DNA from: Thiotrichaceae bacterium | GTDB taxonomy: Bacteria > Pseudomonadota > Gammaproteobacteria > Beggiatoales > Beggiatoaceae | Length of the DNA: 64,000 bases | Assembly: GCA_028688145.1 (NCBI GenBank) | Contig: JAQTYU010000008.1 | Span: 62,001 to 126,000, forward strand | Direction of reading: 5' to 3' | Part shown: positions 1 through 8,976 of the stretch, one piece after another | Position numbering within the stretch: the first letter of the stretch is position 1 | Layout of the letters: every line of letters begins with the position of its first letter | The notes under the pieces: generated by a model | The model's database searches: none | Told to the model about the DNA's origin: nothing | The model's input: only the letters and a program-made list of their open reading frames with translations | Position numbers and translations under genes: made by a program

Positions 1-1
1 A

Positions 2-1252
2 CTGTCGCGTGCTAAACAAGAATTAGAACGCTTGAAAGCTGAGGCAGATCAGGACAAGCGTGCCAGTGATGAGAAATTACAGCAAGAATTAGCCAAGCTT
101 ATCGAGCGCAAAGAACATGAACAACGCCGTTTGAAGCAAGAAATGGAAGGCTTGCTACAACAAACCCAACAAGAAGCCGAATTATTGAAAGTGCAGCGTG
201 ACAGTGCGCGCGCCATGATGGAGCAGCAAGAAAAGGCAAGTCGCGAACGCTTGTTGTCTGCCTATAAACATCAAACGGGTGGACACAAGGGGCTGTTTAT
301 TGGGGTGGGGGTTGGTGTTGTTATTGCTGCCGCTTTGGGGGGAGTTTTACTATTCACCCCGTGGTTGGATAATATTGTTGGTATTAAAAAGGTAACCCAA
401 GGTTCGCCTCAAGTCGCGGTAAATCATGTGCCTGAAAATCATACACAGGCTAATCCTGAACCCGCAGCACGCCCTGTCGTTGAAGAAAAACCCACCTTAC
501 AACCCAGCGCAATGAAAGCCTTAGGGGTTTATCGCGATAAATTAACACGCGGCGGGGCAGCTCCCACGATGGTGAAATTACCTGCGGGGGATTTCTTGAT
601 GGGGGTTCGCGGTTCTATGCCGTATCAAGAAGAGCGTCCGCAATATCAGGTTCATTTGGAAGGTTTTTCGATTGGGAAAACCGAAATCACCTTTGATGAA
701 TATGATATTTTTGCAGGGGATACGGGTCGTCCTTTGCCTGAAGATAAGGGCTGGGGACGGGGGATGCGCCCTGTGATTAATATTTCTTGGGATGATGCCA
801 ATGATTACACCAAATGGCTGACCGAACAAACGGGACATCAATACCGCCTCCCCAGTGAACGGGAATGGGAATATGCTGCCGTCGCGGGCAATTTTGACTC
901 GTCTTATTATTGGGGCAATGCGATTGGGCAGAATAATGCCAATTGCGCTTTGTGTGGCAGTCAGTTTGATGCACAAAGCACCGCGCCTGTGGCAAGTTTT
1001 GCCCCGAATAGTTTTGGCTTACATGATATGATCGGCAACGTTTTAGAATGGACGAATAGCTGTTTCCGTCCTAACTATCAAGGTGCGCCGAGTTCTGGGC
1101 AAAATTGGGAAGGCGGCGACTGCTCGCGGCGCATGGTGCGGAGTAGTTCTTATAGAACGTATGAAAACGCATTGCGCGTGACTAAACGTAATAGTTATAA
1201 CCCAAAAACTCGCATGGATGTTTTAGGTTTTAGAGTGGTGCGGGTCGATTAG
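2..1252 (+). CDS. FGE-sulfatase (SUMF1-like) domain membrane protein, 5' partial
   Basis: The frame is open from base 2, so the gene begins before the window. The visible N-terminal part is a Lys/Glu/Gln-rich coiled coil of about 80 residues. A single hydrophobic segment follows (near bases 285-365), then a Pro/Ala-rich linker. The C-terminal half is a formylglycine-generating-enzyme/SUMF1-type domain, shown by LPAGDFLMG, YRLPSEREWEYAA, a GLHDMIGNVLEWTNS motif and a final LGFRVV. In bacteria this fold is often a non-catalytic C-type-lectin-like module of signalling or envelope proteins. The coiled coil plus membrane anchor suggests an envelope protein with its lectin-like domain outside the cytoplasm. 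Real enzymatic activity is not supported by the sequence. Confidence 0.85.
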   Translation: MSRAKQELERLKAEADQDKRASDEKLQQELAKLIERKEHEQRRLKQEMEGLLQQTQQEAELLKVQRDSARAMMEQQEKASRERLLSAYKHQTGGHKGLFIGVGVGVVIAAALGGVLLFTPWLDNIVGIKKVTQGSPQVAVNHVPENHTQANPEPAARPVVEEKPTLQPSAMKALGVYRDKLTRGGAAPTMVKLPAGDFLMGVRGSMPYQEERPQYQVHLEGFSIGKTEITFDEYDIFAGDTGRPLPEDKGWGRGMRPVINISWDDANDYTKWLTEQTGHQYRLPSEREWEYAAVAGNFDSSYYWGNAIGQNNANCALCGSQFDAQSTAPVASFAPNSFGLHDMIGNVLEWTNSCFRPNYQGAPSSGQNWEGGDCSRRMVRSSSYRTYENALRVTKRNSYNPKTRMDVLGFRVVRVD

Positions 1253-1263
1253 GAAAAAAATTT

Positions 1264-1560
1264 ATGGGATTGAATAATCAACAAATTCGGCATTTACGCG
1301 GGCTTGCCCATCACTTGAAACCTGTGCTGATGGTGGGTGACAAGGGCATGAGTGAAAACCTGTTGGCTGAATTGGATCGGGTTTTAGAAGATCACGAATT
1401 GATCAAAGTGAGCATTGCAGGGGCAGAACGTGAAGATCGTCGCGCTTTGACGGCTGAATTGTGTGAGCACAGCGGGGCTGAAGTGGTGCAAATCATTGGG
1501 CGCATCAGTGTGTTATATCGTGCTGCAAAGAAACCTGTGTTAATGTTGCCCAAAGCGTAA
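1264..1560 (+). CDS. yhbY: YhbY family ribosome-assembly RNA-binding protein
   Basis: This 98-residue protein has the length and features of the CRS1-YhbY (CRM) domain family. It starts with LNNQQIRHLRGLAHHLKPV and carries the GDKGMSENLL segment, which fits the conserved GxxG-type RNA-binding loop of the family. E. coli YhbY associates with pre-50S ribosomal particles. The gene lies 11 bases after the preceding gene and is followed by a strong bidirectional terminator. In many gammaproteobacteria yhbY sits next to ftsH/rlmE, but that neighbourhood is not present here. Confidence 0.93.
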   Translation: MGLNNQQIRHLRGLAHHLKPVLMVGDKGMSENLLAELDRVLEDHELIKVSIAGAEREDRRALTAELCEHSGAEVVQIIGRISVLYRAAKKPVLMLPKA

Positions 1561-1613
1561 CTGATTAAAAATAAAAGTGGTTTTTTTAACACATCACGAT
1601 TGTTTATAAAAAA

Positions 1614-1645
1614 GTCCCGTCAGTAATGCTGGCGGGACTTTTTTT
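1614..1645. terminator. bidirectional rho-independent terminator
   Basis: The arms GTCCCGTCAG and CTGGCGGGAC pair around a 5-base loop, with an A run before and a T run after. It lies between the convergent yhbY (+) and secreted repeat protein (-) genes and should serve both. Confidence 0.9.
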
Positions 1646-1674
1646 ATTATGTTTACACAGGTGTAGTTACGCGT

Positions 1675-3519
1675 TTATTTGCTACGCCGAATGATCCGCG
1701 CGAGGTCTAAATCAAACAAAAAGCCTTGGGGTTTTTGTTGTAAATAAACTTCGTATTTTTCTGTGCCTACATCAACTACTGGCAAATGTAGTTCTCCCGA
1801 AGTGGGGTTGTAGCTGGCGTGTAAATTTTCAATCACGATGCCACAGCCCGCAGGATCGGCTTTACATTGGTCAATACCTGCTTGAGTCGAACCGTCGGTG
1901 TTTTGTGAATATAAAATACCGCAACTGGCAGGGTCTGCTTTGCATTTATCAATACCCGCTTGGGTTGAACCATCGGTATTTTGATTCACGACAATGCCAC
2001 AGCTTTTGGGATCAGCTTTACATTGTGCAATGCCTGCCTGCGTTGAGCCGTCTGTGTTTACACTGACGACAATGCCACAACTTGCAGGATTGGCTTTGCA
2101 TTGGTCTATGCCGATTTGGGTTGAGCCATCGATATTATTATTGGTGACAATCCCGCAGCTCGAAGGGCTGGCTTTACATTGATCAATCCCTGCTTGGGTT
2201 GAACCGTCGGTGTTTTGCGTCATCACAATTCCACAACTGGCAGGGTCTGATTTGCATTTATCAATGCCTGTTTGCGTTGCGCCGTCGGTATTTTGAGCGA
2301 CGACAATGCCACACACACTGGGATCAGTTTTACATTTGGCAATGCCTGCACTGATGCCGTCGTTATAAGTAAGTGTTGCTGTCGTGCTGGGTGTTGTCGT
2401 TGTCGGGGTTGTGGTCGCCGTTGTATTGGTGGGCGGCGTGGTTACTTGGGGTGCAGTCGTTGTGCCTGCGCTGGGGAAAGTTTTTGCAAGGTCTGCGGGA
2501 ATATTGTCGCCTGCTTGAACGGTTACGGTATTACTGAGCGTTCCTAAAGTCACTTTATAAGAACCTGGGAATACTTCTGCAAAAGCATTAGGTACTTTAT
2601 AAAACAGGAAATTTCCCAACATATCGGTAATGGTGTGTGAGCGTGAAGCATCTCCTAAGTTAGGTATTTTCATTGCGCCCGTGTACAAGAAACTTTCTTG
2701 TGCCGCACTGACAGTAACTTTTTGGGATGTTCCGTTCACACGCAATGTGTAAGTACCTGGAAAAATTTCTACTTCTCGATTTGTTAAATAATTTTTGGAT
2801 AAATTTACTTGATTATTAGAATCATAAATGTAAACAGCGTCTAATCCAGCCCCAAAAACGGTATATGAACCTGAAATCAGAATAGTTTTTTTACCTGCTT
2901 GTACGCTGGTATCCTGCTTAGAGCTATTTAAATAGACAGAATAAGTACCTGCAAATAATTCTACATCTCGACCTGTTGATTGATTTGCAACAGGATATCC
3001 CTGCGAATTTTTACCGAAAGTATCATAAACAGTATATGCGTCCCATCCCGCCCCTGTTACAGTCAGTAATCCCGCCGTCAAAGTAGTCGTTTGTCCTGCA
3101 ACAACAGTAATCGGTGTGGAATCGAAGTAATTCAAACGAACCACATAAGTTCCTGGAAAAACTTCAATGCTCCTATTTGTATAATTAGAACTTAAAGAGG
3201 TTCTGGCAAATTCATCATAGACGTAAAATCTATCTTGCCCCGTTCCTGAAACCGTAATTAATCCCGTATTCACCACCGTTTTTTGACCCGTTTGGATGGT
3301 TATATTTTGTACAGAGCCGTTATATTTGAGCTGATAAGTAGCAGGCGCAAGCAGCACTTCTTTATTCACAGTACCCGAGCCTTTATAGTCGCGCCCGAAA
3401 CTGTCATAAATCGTGTAATTGTCTTGCGTTGTCCCCGAGACCAAAAGCGTTTCCGCCCATGCCGTCGGCAACAGTAAGAACACACCTACAAATAATGATA
3501 AAAACCTAAATTTTTGCAT
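1675..3519 (-). CDS. large secreted protein with five beta repeats and seven Cys-containing 26-residue repeats
   Basis: I do not recognise a named family. A signal peptide ending in AWA is followed by five repeats of about 64 residues (roughly 22-345). Each contains patterns such as YTIYDSFG and FPGTYxLRVNG, which resemble carboxypeptidase-regulatory or PEGA-like beta sandwiches. A Thr/Pro-rich linker (about 346-381) leads to seven tandem 26-residue repeats (about 383-565) of the type TDGSTQAGIDQCKADPxSCGI. Each of these has two cysteines, so disulfides or metal binding are possible. The C-terminal 45 residues look like beta strands. The protein is likely exported to the periplasm or surface. 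The gene is monocistronic with its own terminator, and its function is unknown. Confidence 0.8.
   Translation of the reverse strand: MQKFRFLSLFVGVFLLLPTAWAETLLVSGTTQDNYTIYDSFGRDYKGSGTVNKEVLLAPATYQLKYNGSVQNITIQTGQKTVVNTGLITVSGTGQDRFYVYDEFARTSLSSNYTNRSIEVFPGTYVVRLNYFDSTPITVVAGQTTTLTAGLLTVTGAGWDAYTVYDTFGKNSQGYPVANQSTGRDVELFAGTYSVYLNSSKQDTSVQAGKKTILISGSYTVFGAGLDAVYIYDSNNQVNLSKNYLTNREVEIFPGTYTLRVNGTSQKVTVSAAQESFLYTGAMKIPNLGDASRSHTITDMLGNFLFYKVPNAFAEVFPGSYKVTLGTLSNTVTVQAGDNIPADLAKTFPSAGTTTAPQVTTPPTNTTATTTPTTTTPSTTATLTYNDGISAGIAKCKTDPSVCGIVVAQNTDGATQTGIDKCKSDPASCGIVMTQNTDGSTQAGIDQCKASPSSCGIVTNNNIDGSTQIGIDQCKANPASCGIVVSVNTDGSTQAGIAQCKADPKSCGIVVNQNTDGSTQAGIDKCKADPASCGILYSQNTDGSTQAGIDQCKADPAGCGIVIENLHASYNPTSGELHLPVVDVGTEKYEVYLQQKPQGFLFDLDLARIIRRSK
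1821..2371 (-). repeat. seven tandem 78-bp in-gene repeats
   Basis: Seven consecutive copies of a 78-bp unit encode the 26-residue Cys repeats of the secreted protein. The units differ by scattered substitutions, so the array is diverged rather than freshly expanded. Boundaries are approximate. Confidence 0.8.
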
Positions 3520-3726
3520 AAGCCTCTCCTAGAAAAAACCAAATTCATAGAAGATCGTAAAGGTTTTTTAGCTGACTAAGCAAGCGGAGAATTTCGTGTG
3601 GGTTTAAGTGGGAATTACGCTGATTAGATAAATTTAGTCAGCCTATCATTTTCCTGTGGATACGGGCGATAATAGCGGGAGTAACCAACTCTTATTGCTT
3701 ATCCCCCACAGACTTACTATCCAACT

Positions 3727-4644
3727 ATGTATAACATCTATAGTACATTAACTCCTATTTTCCTGATTATTATTCTAGGTTATAGTCTCAAAAACTATTG
3801 TTTTTCCGATAATAACTTTTGGAAAGCCCTCGAAAATATCACTTATTTTGTCCTACTCCCCATTCTCATGGTCGATGGACTTGTCAAAACTCCTCTCGAA
3901 AACTTCCAAGTCTCATCGCTTGCGATGGCAACTTTGGGCGGAGTTTTTATCATCAGCTTATTACTGGTTGCCTTAAAACCACTGTTAAAAACCGTTTCAG
4001 GTGCAGAGTTTTCCTCAATCTTTCAAGGTAGTATTCGCTTTAACAGCTACATCTGCATGGCAGTGGCACACGCCTTAAATCCTAAAAATGGCGTAGCACT
4101 TGCAGCATTAATCATGGCAGTAATCATTCCTATCGTGAATGTGATCTCAGTCATTGTGCTTGAACATTATGCCGCGCACACGCCAACCCGTTGGCAAAAT
4201 ATTGTTAAAGCTTTGCTAAAAAATCCCTTAGTTATCAGTTGTGCCCTTGGGTTTGCCTTAAGCAAAGCACATGTTTCGTTCCCTGTTGAAATTCATGAAA
4301 CGTTTAAAATATTGGGGGGCGCGGCTTTACCCTTAGGTTTATTAGCAATGGGAGCAGGTTTACAGCTCAGCACGGTTCGGAACACCGCAGGCAGTTTATT
4401 ACTCACCAGCTTTTTAAAGTTGGGTCTCATGCCGATTTTGACTTGGGTAATTTGTCGTTATCTCGGGGTTTCCCCAGAAATGCAACAAGTAGTGATACTG
4501 TACAGCGCATTGCCAACCGCAAGCACTTCCTATATTTTGGCGCGGCAAATGGGTGGAGATTATGTGCTGATGGCAAACATCATTACCTTAGAAACTATCA
4601 TTTGTGCGTTTACGTTACCGTGGGTTTTAATCAATCTCACTTAA
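3727..4644 (+). CDS. AEC family transporter (auxin efflux carrier-like permease)
   Basis: The 305-residue protein is hydrophobic throughout, with about ten membrane segments. Its pattern matches the AEC family, including malonate/malate permeases such as MdcF and YfdV. It starts with a TPIFLIIILGY segment. The middle has a charged loop (HTPTRWQNIVKALLKNP), and the C-terminal half repeats the fold, ending in an LPTASTSYILARQMGGD region typical of the family. It probably moves an organic anion across the inner membrane, but substrate and direction cannot be read from sequence. There is no clear ribosome binding site before the ATG, and no operon partner. Confidence 0.85.
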   Translation: MYNIYSTLTPIFLIIILGYSLKNYCFSDNNFWKALENITYFVLLPILMVDGLVKTPLENFQVSSLAMATLGGVFIISLLLVALKPLLKTVSGAEFSSIFQGSIRFNSYICMAVAHALNPKNGVALAALIMAVIIPIVNVISVIVLEHYAAHTPTRWQNIVKALLKNPLVISCALGFALSKAHVSFPVEIHETFKILGGAALPLGLLAMGAGLQLSTVRNTAGSLLLTSFLKLGLMPILTWVICRYLGVSPEMQQVVILYSALPTASTSYILARQMGGDYVLMANIITLETIICAFTLPWVLINLT

Positions 4645-4687
4645 TTTTAACTAAATCCCTCAATCCCTATAGGGCTAACGATTAAAA

Positions 4688-4800
4688 CAAACCCCTAAAT
4701 CCCCTAAAGAGGACTTAAAACCGCTGTAATCTTTATCTTTAGCCCCCTTTAGGGGGTTGGGGGCTTCAGTTAAAAACTGAGGGCACAGTTAAAAAAACTG
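4688..4800. repeat. C/G-run palindromic intergenic repeat, copy A
   Basis: The element has the form ACCCCTAAATCCCCTAAAG ... TTTAGCCCCCTTTAGGGGG followed by TTGGGGGCTTC. Copies of the same unit lie near 12631, 24249, 39655 and 48977. The two halves are inverted relative to each other, so transcripts can fold into a long hairpin. It occupies much of the 4645-4969 gap, and nothing else is evident there apart from an AT-rich stretch before the next gene. Confidence 0.75.
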
Positions 4801-4969
4801 GTGTCACTTATTCTTTTTTATTATAATAATATACTTAAAAGTAATAAAAACCGCGCAGTTTGTTCATGAACTGAAAAATGAGAATGGAAGAGCCTTTCGT
4901 GAACATCTATCCCTGTTTCAAATGGGTATAGATTGAAATTATGCCTACAATATGGAGTCGTGGCTTTAC

Positions 4970-5746
4970 ATGAGTAAATTTATAACTGAGCGCGTGCTTA
5001 GCGTGCATCACTGGAATGACACCTTATTTAGCTTTCGGACAACCCGCGATCAAGGTTTACGTTTTCGCAACGGTCAATTTTTAATGATAGGGCTTGAAGT
5101 AGATGGTCGTCCTTTGGTGCGAGCCTACAGCATAGCCAGCGCAAATTACGAAGAACATCTTGAATTTTTCAGCATCAAAGTGCCCAACGGCCCACTCACC
5201 TCACGCCTACAACATTTACAAGTGGGCGATGATTTATTAGTGAGCCGTAAACCCACAGGCACTTTAGTCTTAGATGATTTGTCAGCCGCGCGGAATTTGT
5301 ACTTATTCGGCACAGGCACAGGACTCGCACCGTTTATGAGTCTGATTCGCGATCCTGAAGTGTATGAACGTTTTGAAAAAGTGGTGCTGTTTCACGGCGT
5401 GCGCTATCTCAGCGAATTAGCTTACAGCGATTTCATCAGTCGTGAATTACCCGAAGATGAGTTTTTAGGCGAATACGTGCGCAATCAATTGATTTATTAT
5501 CCCAGTGTCACCCGCGAGCCTTTCCGCAACCAAGGACGTTTAACGGATTTAGTCAATTCTGGAAAATTATTTACCGATATTGGTTTGCCCGCACTGAACC
5601 CAACTCATGACCGCGCCATGATTTGCGGCAGCCCTCACATGTTGGCAGACACCAGCAAAATGTTAGATGCACGCGGTTTCACTATTTCTCCTGGTATTGG
5701 CGAACCGGGTGATTATGTAATTGAACGGGCTTTTGTAGAACGTTAG
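4970..5746 (+). CDS. fpr: ferredoxin--NADP(+) reductase
   Basis: This 258-residue FAD enzyme passes electrons between NADPH and ferredoxin or flavodoxin. The protein closely matches the short bacterial FPR type of Azotobacter and Pseudomonas. It begins MSKFITERVLSVHHWNDTLF and has the FAD motif RAYSIAS. The NADP-site segment is GTGTGLAPFMSLIRDPEVYE and the tail is YVIERAFVER. An in-frame ATG lies 18 bases upstream at 4952, but the family N-terminus and the GGAGT box favour the start at 4970. The gene stands alone, flanked by repeat-rich gaps. In related bacteria it serves oxidative-stress defence and iron-sulfur metabolism. Confidence 0.95.
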   Translation: MSKFITERVLSVHHWNDTLFSFRTTRDQGLRFRNGQFLMIGLEVDGRPLVRAYSIASANYEEHLEFFSIKVPNGPLTSRLQHLQVGDDLLVSRKPTGTLVLDDLSAARNLYLFGTGTGLAPFMSLIRDPEVYERFEKVVLFHGVRYLSELAYSDFISRELPEDEFLGEYVRNQLIYYPSVTREPFRNQGRLTDLVNSGKLFTDIGLPALNPTHDRAMICGSPHMLADTSKMLDARGFTISPGIGEPGDYVIERAFVER

Positions 5747-5850
5747 TTTTGCGAAATAGCCAACAATCGCGCCCCTATTAATTAATTTAACATAGGGGTT
5801 GCGAGCGCAACCAAATTGAGAAAGGGGAATTTTAAAACGGGGGCGAAATA

Positions 5851-5875
5851 GAAATTCGGCAATCCTTTGCCGAAT
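5851..5875. other. small inverted repeat downstream of fpr
   Basis: ATTCGGCAA and TTTGCCGAAT flank a short loop. No T run follows, so this is an uncertain terminator or mRNA-end structure in the gap between fpr and the convergent small gene. Confidence 0.4.
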
Positions 5876-5972
5876 AAAGGAAGATAATGAAGGGGTTAGA
5901 CTTCATTATCAACAAGGTAACGGTACGAGGTTTAATGAGTCAAGTCCGTATGACTCATAGGGCAAAAACTGC

Positions 5973-6146
5973 TTACTTTGTTGCGGGCTTCGCAGCGGGC
6001 TTTTCTACTTTCGCATCAGCTTTGGCTTTATGTGCTTTCTTTGCTTTTGCGGGTTTTTCAGTTTTAGGAGCGGCTTCAGCAGCAAATGCAGGTGCAACAT
6101 TGCCAGCTAAGAAAGCTGCCATAACTAAAGTACTTAATAATTTCAT
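5973..6146 (-). CDS. small exported Lys/Ala-rich protein (57 aa)
   Basis: This short gene encodes a signal peptide (MKLLSTLVMAAFLAGNVAPA, then FAA) followed by about 35 residues made almost entirely of Lys, Ala, Pro and Glu, for example KAKKAHKAKADAKVEKPAAK. A strong ribosome binding site (AGGAGG, at 6153-6158 on the complement) precedes the ATG. The mature peptide is highly basic and resembles histone-H1-like or alanine/lysine-rich envelope peptides. The next gene upstream on this strand also encodes a small exported Lys-rich protein, suggesting related roles. No function is recognised. An overlapping plus-strand frame exists but lacks these features. Confidence 0.75.
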   Translation of the reverse strand: MKLLSTLVMAAFLAGNVAPAFAAEAAPKTEKPAKAKKAHKAKADAKVEKPAAKPATK

Positions 6147-6246
6147 TTGAAACCTCCTGAGATAACTACAAAATAGTGGCTAACACTTATCAATCCTGAT
6201 TATTGTGAACTACAGCGTCCTTGCTATAGTTTTCAGACGTTAGAGA

Positions 6247-6615
6247 TTATTTCTTTTCGTCTTTCTTTGGCTCGTCTTTCATGCCATGTTCATCTTTCTT
6301 GTGGTCGCCCATTTTGTGGTCGCCTTTCTTGCCATCTTTATGGTCACCCATCTTGTGGTCTTTATGGTCGCCCATCTTGCCATCTTTATGGTCACCCATC
6401 TTGTGGTCTTTATGGTCGCCCATTTTGCCGTCTTTGTGGTCGCCCATTTTGTGATCCTTATGCTCTTTGTGTTCAGTAGGAGCAGCGTCAGTCTTAACAG
6501 GAGCAGGTGCTACAGCGGGTTCAGGAGCGGCGACTGGTTTAACATCTTCAGCTGCAACAACACCGATGCTGCTACCTAAAACGAGTGCGACTGCTAACGT
6601 GGTTAAGGATTTCAT
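6247..6615 (-). CDS. exported His/Lys/Asp-rich repeat protein, possible metal binder
   Basis: The 122-residue protein has a signal peptide (cleavage near VVAAE), an Ala/Pro linker, then a block built from HKMGDHKDGKMGDHKD units with about 13 histidines. The tail is Lys/Glu/Asp-rich. A GGAG box sits nine bases before the ATG. Histidine and acidic repeats of this kind often bind divalent metals, but that is inference. The periodic DNA makes it prone to copy-number change. It precedes the small Lys/Ala-rich gene on the same strand, with a 100-base gap. Confidence 0.8.
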   Translation of the reverse strand: MKSLTTLAVALVLGSSIGVVAAEDVKPVAAPEPAVAPAPVKTDAAPTEHKEHKDHKMGDHKDGKMGDHKDHKMGDHKDGKMGDHKDHKMGDHKDGKKGDHKMGDHKKDEHGMKDEPKKDEKK

Positions 6616-6867
6616 GTAAAAATCTCCAGAAGGATGTTGTTAGAGAATTGCTTTATTGCTATATCTATAAGCAATGCTTGTGCCATATAAAAATTAACCA
6701 ATATAATCATGTAGTTAATTTAATTTAATCCGTTATTGCATTGCGATTTTTCTGTTTTTTGTCTCTAATAAGAGACAAGCTTCTTGCCGTAAAAATTCAA
6801 CTCTATAATTTTAATAGCAATTATGCTGTCTTTTAAAAGAGACAAGCCCCGCACAGAAAATCTTAAA

Positions 6868-8691
6868 TCACACCAAATCAAACCCCTCATACAGATGTTC
6901 AATTTCTGCGGCATATTTCTGCACGATTAAATTGCGCCGAATTTTCAGAGTAGGCGTGAGCAGACCATTTTCCACCGTCCACGCTTCTTGCAGAATCAGC
7001 ACCCGCCGAATTTGCGCATAACCTGGGAAAATTTTCATCCGTGCACTGATACGCGCTAACACGGCTTTATTCACAGCTTTGCTTTTCAAAGCTTCCGCAT
7101 CTTCGGGACTCACTTGCAATTCCGTGGCAAGACTTTGCCAAACTTCGGGGTTTAACACCACCAAAGCACTCAAATAAGCTTTGCCTTCACCCACAATCAG
7201 CACTTGTGTGAATAAATCATCTTCACTTACAGCAGCTTCCATGTCCGTTGGTGGAACTTTTTCGCCATTTCCCATGACGATAATGTCTTTAATCCGTCCC
7301 GTAATTTTGATATGCCCTTGCGGATTAATTTTGACAAGATCACCCGTATGTAACCAGCCGTCCGCATCAATTAATTGTGCTGTGGCTTCAGGATTTTTCC
7401 AATAGCCCATTGTGACACAGGGGCTTTTCGTGAGTAATTCCCCATCGGACGAAAGTTTGACTTGCACAGAAGGCAGCGGTAAACCCACGCCATCAGGAAC
7501 ATTGTCTTCAGGGCGATTTACACAAATCACAGGGCTGGTTTCGGTCAAGCCATAGCCTTGCAATAAATTTAAACCCAAGCCAATGAACAGTTTCGCCACG
7601 CTGGGCGACAAGGCTGCCCCACCACAAATCGCCATGCGCAAACGTCCTCCCAATTTTTCTAAAATCGGTTCGGAAATTTTACGGCGCAATAAAGGCAACC
7701 ACAGAAAACCCATTTCCCAAGAGCCGCGCCCTTGTTGATAGAGAAAATAGCGGTAGCCCAACTCAACCGTATATTTAAATACCTTTTGTGCAAAGGGCGA
7801 TTTCTTTTGTAATTGGTGCTGAATCTTGCCGTAAACTTGTTCATAAATACGCGGCACGGAAATCATCATCGTGGGGCGCACCGTGGTTAAATCTGAGCCT
7901 AATTGTTGCACCGAGCGCGCATAGGCAACGCTCGCCCCCACTGTCATTGGTAAATAATAACCATCGGTGCGCTCCAATGTGTGCGACAAGGGCAAGAAAG
8001 ACAAGAAAATATCTTGGTGTGAAAAATCGGCAGAGCTGGCGGCGGCGTGGGCATTCGTCAAGAAATTACGGTGGCTCAACATCACCCCTTTGGGGCGACC
8101 CGTCGTGCCCGAGGTATAAACAATGCTCGCCAAACTTTCAATATCCACGCTACTGGTGAGCAAAGGATATTCACCTTCAGCAGGCAACCAGTCGGCAATA
8201 CTGATTAAACGCGGGTCTTGTAATTCGGGAGGTAAATCGTGCAGGCTTTCCAGCGTTAAAATGCGTTGCAATTGGGGCAATTCTTGACACACAGAATGCA
8301 AACGTTTCCACTGCAATAGGTTTTCTAAAAATAGGATTTTTGCTTCCGATTCTTCGATAATATACGCGACATTTGCAGGGCGATCATCGGTATACAACGG
8401 AACGGTGATTAAACCCAAACCGAGGGCTGCTTGGTCAAACATTACCCATTGTGGGCAGTTACGCAGAATAATCGCAATTTTTGTGGACTCTGCTAAGTTT
8501 TCACCCTGTAATGCCGCCTGCCAATGGGCAACTTGTTTTGCTATTTCTGACCATGTCATAGTTTGCCACAGTTGCGTAGTTTTGTTGAAACTATGATAGG
8601 CAATGACTTCGGGACTACGTTGCACACGCTCATGAAATAAGCCGCTGAGATTATTGGCTTGTTGTAAACTGATTAAATCAGGGTTAGACAT
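6868..8691 (-). CDS. long-chain acyl-CoA synthetase (AMP-forming)
   Basis: This 607-residue adenylate-forming enzyme activates fatty acids with ATP and CoA. Motifs in order are YTSGTTGRPKGVMLSH (P-loop-like A3), YGLTETSP (A5), GWLHTGDL (A7) and GRIKDIIVMGNGEKVPP (A8/A10 region). The length and the extended C-terminal part match FadD15/FACS-type long-chain synthetases rather than the E. coli FadD type. A clear AAGGAG ribosome site precedes the ATG. It stands alone; the acyl-CoA dehydrogenase and MaoC genes 4-5 kb away may use related substrates. Confidence 0.93.
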   Translation of the reverse strand: MSNPDLISLQQANNLSGLFHERVQRSPEVIAYHSFNKTTQLWQTMTWSEIAKQVAHWQAALQGENLAESTKIAIILRNCPQWVMFDQAALGLGLITVPLYTDDRPANVAYIIEESEAKILFLENLLQWKRLHSVCQELPQLQRILTLESLHDLPPELQDPRLISIADWLPAEGEYPLLTSSVDIESLASIVYTSGTTGRPKGVMLSHRNFLTNAHAAASSADFSHQDIFLSFLPLSHTLERTDGYYLPMTVGASVAYARSVQQLGSDLTTVRPTMMISVPRIYEQVYGKIQHQLQKKSPFAQKVFKYTVELGYRYFLYQQGRGSWEMGFLWLPLLRRKISEPILEKLGGRLRMAICGGAALSPSVAKLFIGLGLNLLQGYGLTETSPVICVNRPEDNVPDGVGLPLPSVQVKLSSDGELLTKSPCVTMGYWKNPEATAQLIDADGWLHTGDLVKINPQGHIKITGRIKDIIVMGNGEKVPPTDMEAAVSEDDLFTQVLIVGEGKAYLSALVVLNPEVWQSLATELQVSPEDAEALKSKAVNKAVLARISARMKIFPGYAQIRRVLILQEAWTVENGLLTPTLKIRRNLIVQKYAAEIEHLYEGFDLV

Positions 8692-8976
8692 GATAGGCGA
8701 CTCCTTGATAATTTTTCGGGGGATTTTATGGTTTTCAGTAGTATTTACCCTAAGCAGGATTTACGCAAGGTTTCTTATTATACAAGCAGTTAAAAATTAA
8801 CCTATTGTAAACAATTGACGTTTCCCCAAGAATGGCTTTTAGTGGACAAGTTTTATGTTATCGATTATAGTTTTAGCAGTTTTTTAACTGTTATCTGAAT
8901 TTGTTTGCGGCTAAAGCAAAAAATACAGGTATTTTGTATAACATCAATAATGATAGTGTATGGTATGGTTTCACCA

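Noticed and set aside
1821-2371. CRISPR-like periodicity
   Set aside because: The 78-bp periodic units are in-frame protein repeats of the secreted gene, without unique spacers.
5887-6150. Plus-strand frame of 87 codons opposite the Lys/Ala-rich gene
   Set aside because: It lacks a signal or domain and mirrors the Lys/Ala codons of the minus-strand gene, which has its own AGGAGG site and a signal peptide.
6286-6579. Plus-strand hydrophobic frame opposite the His/Lys repeat gene
   Set aside because: It is the reverse reading of the HKMGDHKD repeat; the minus-strand gene has a signal peptide and a ribosome site.
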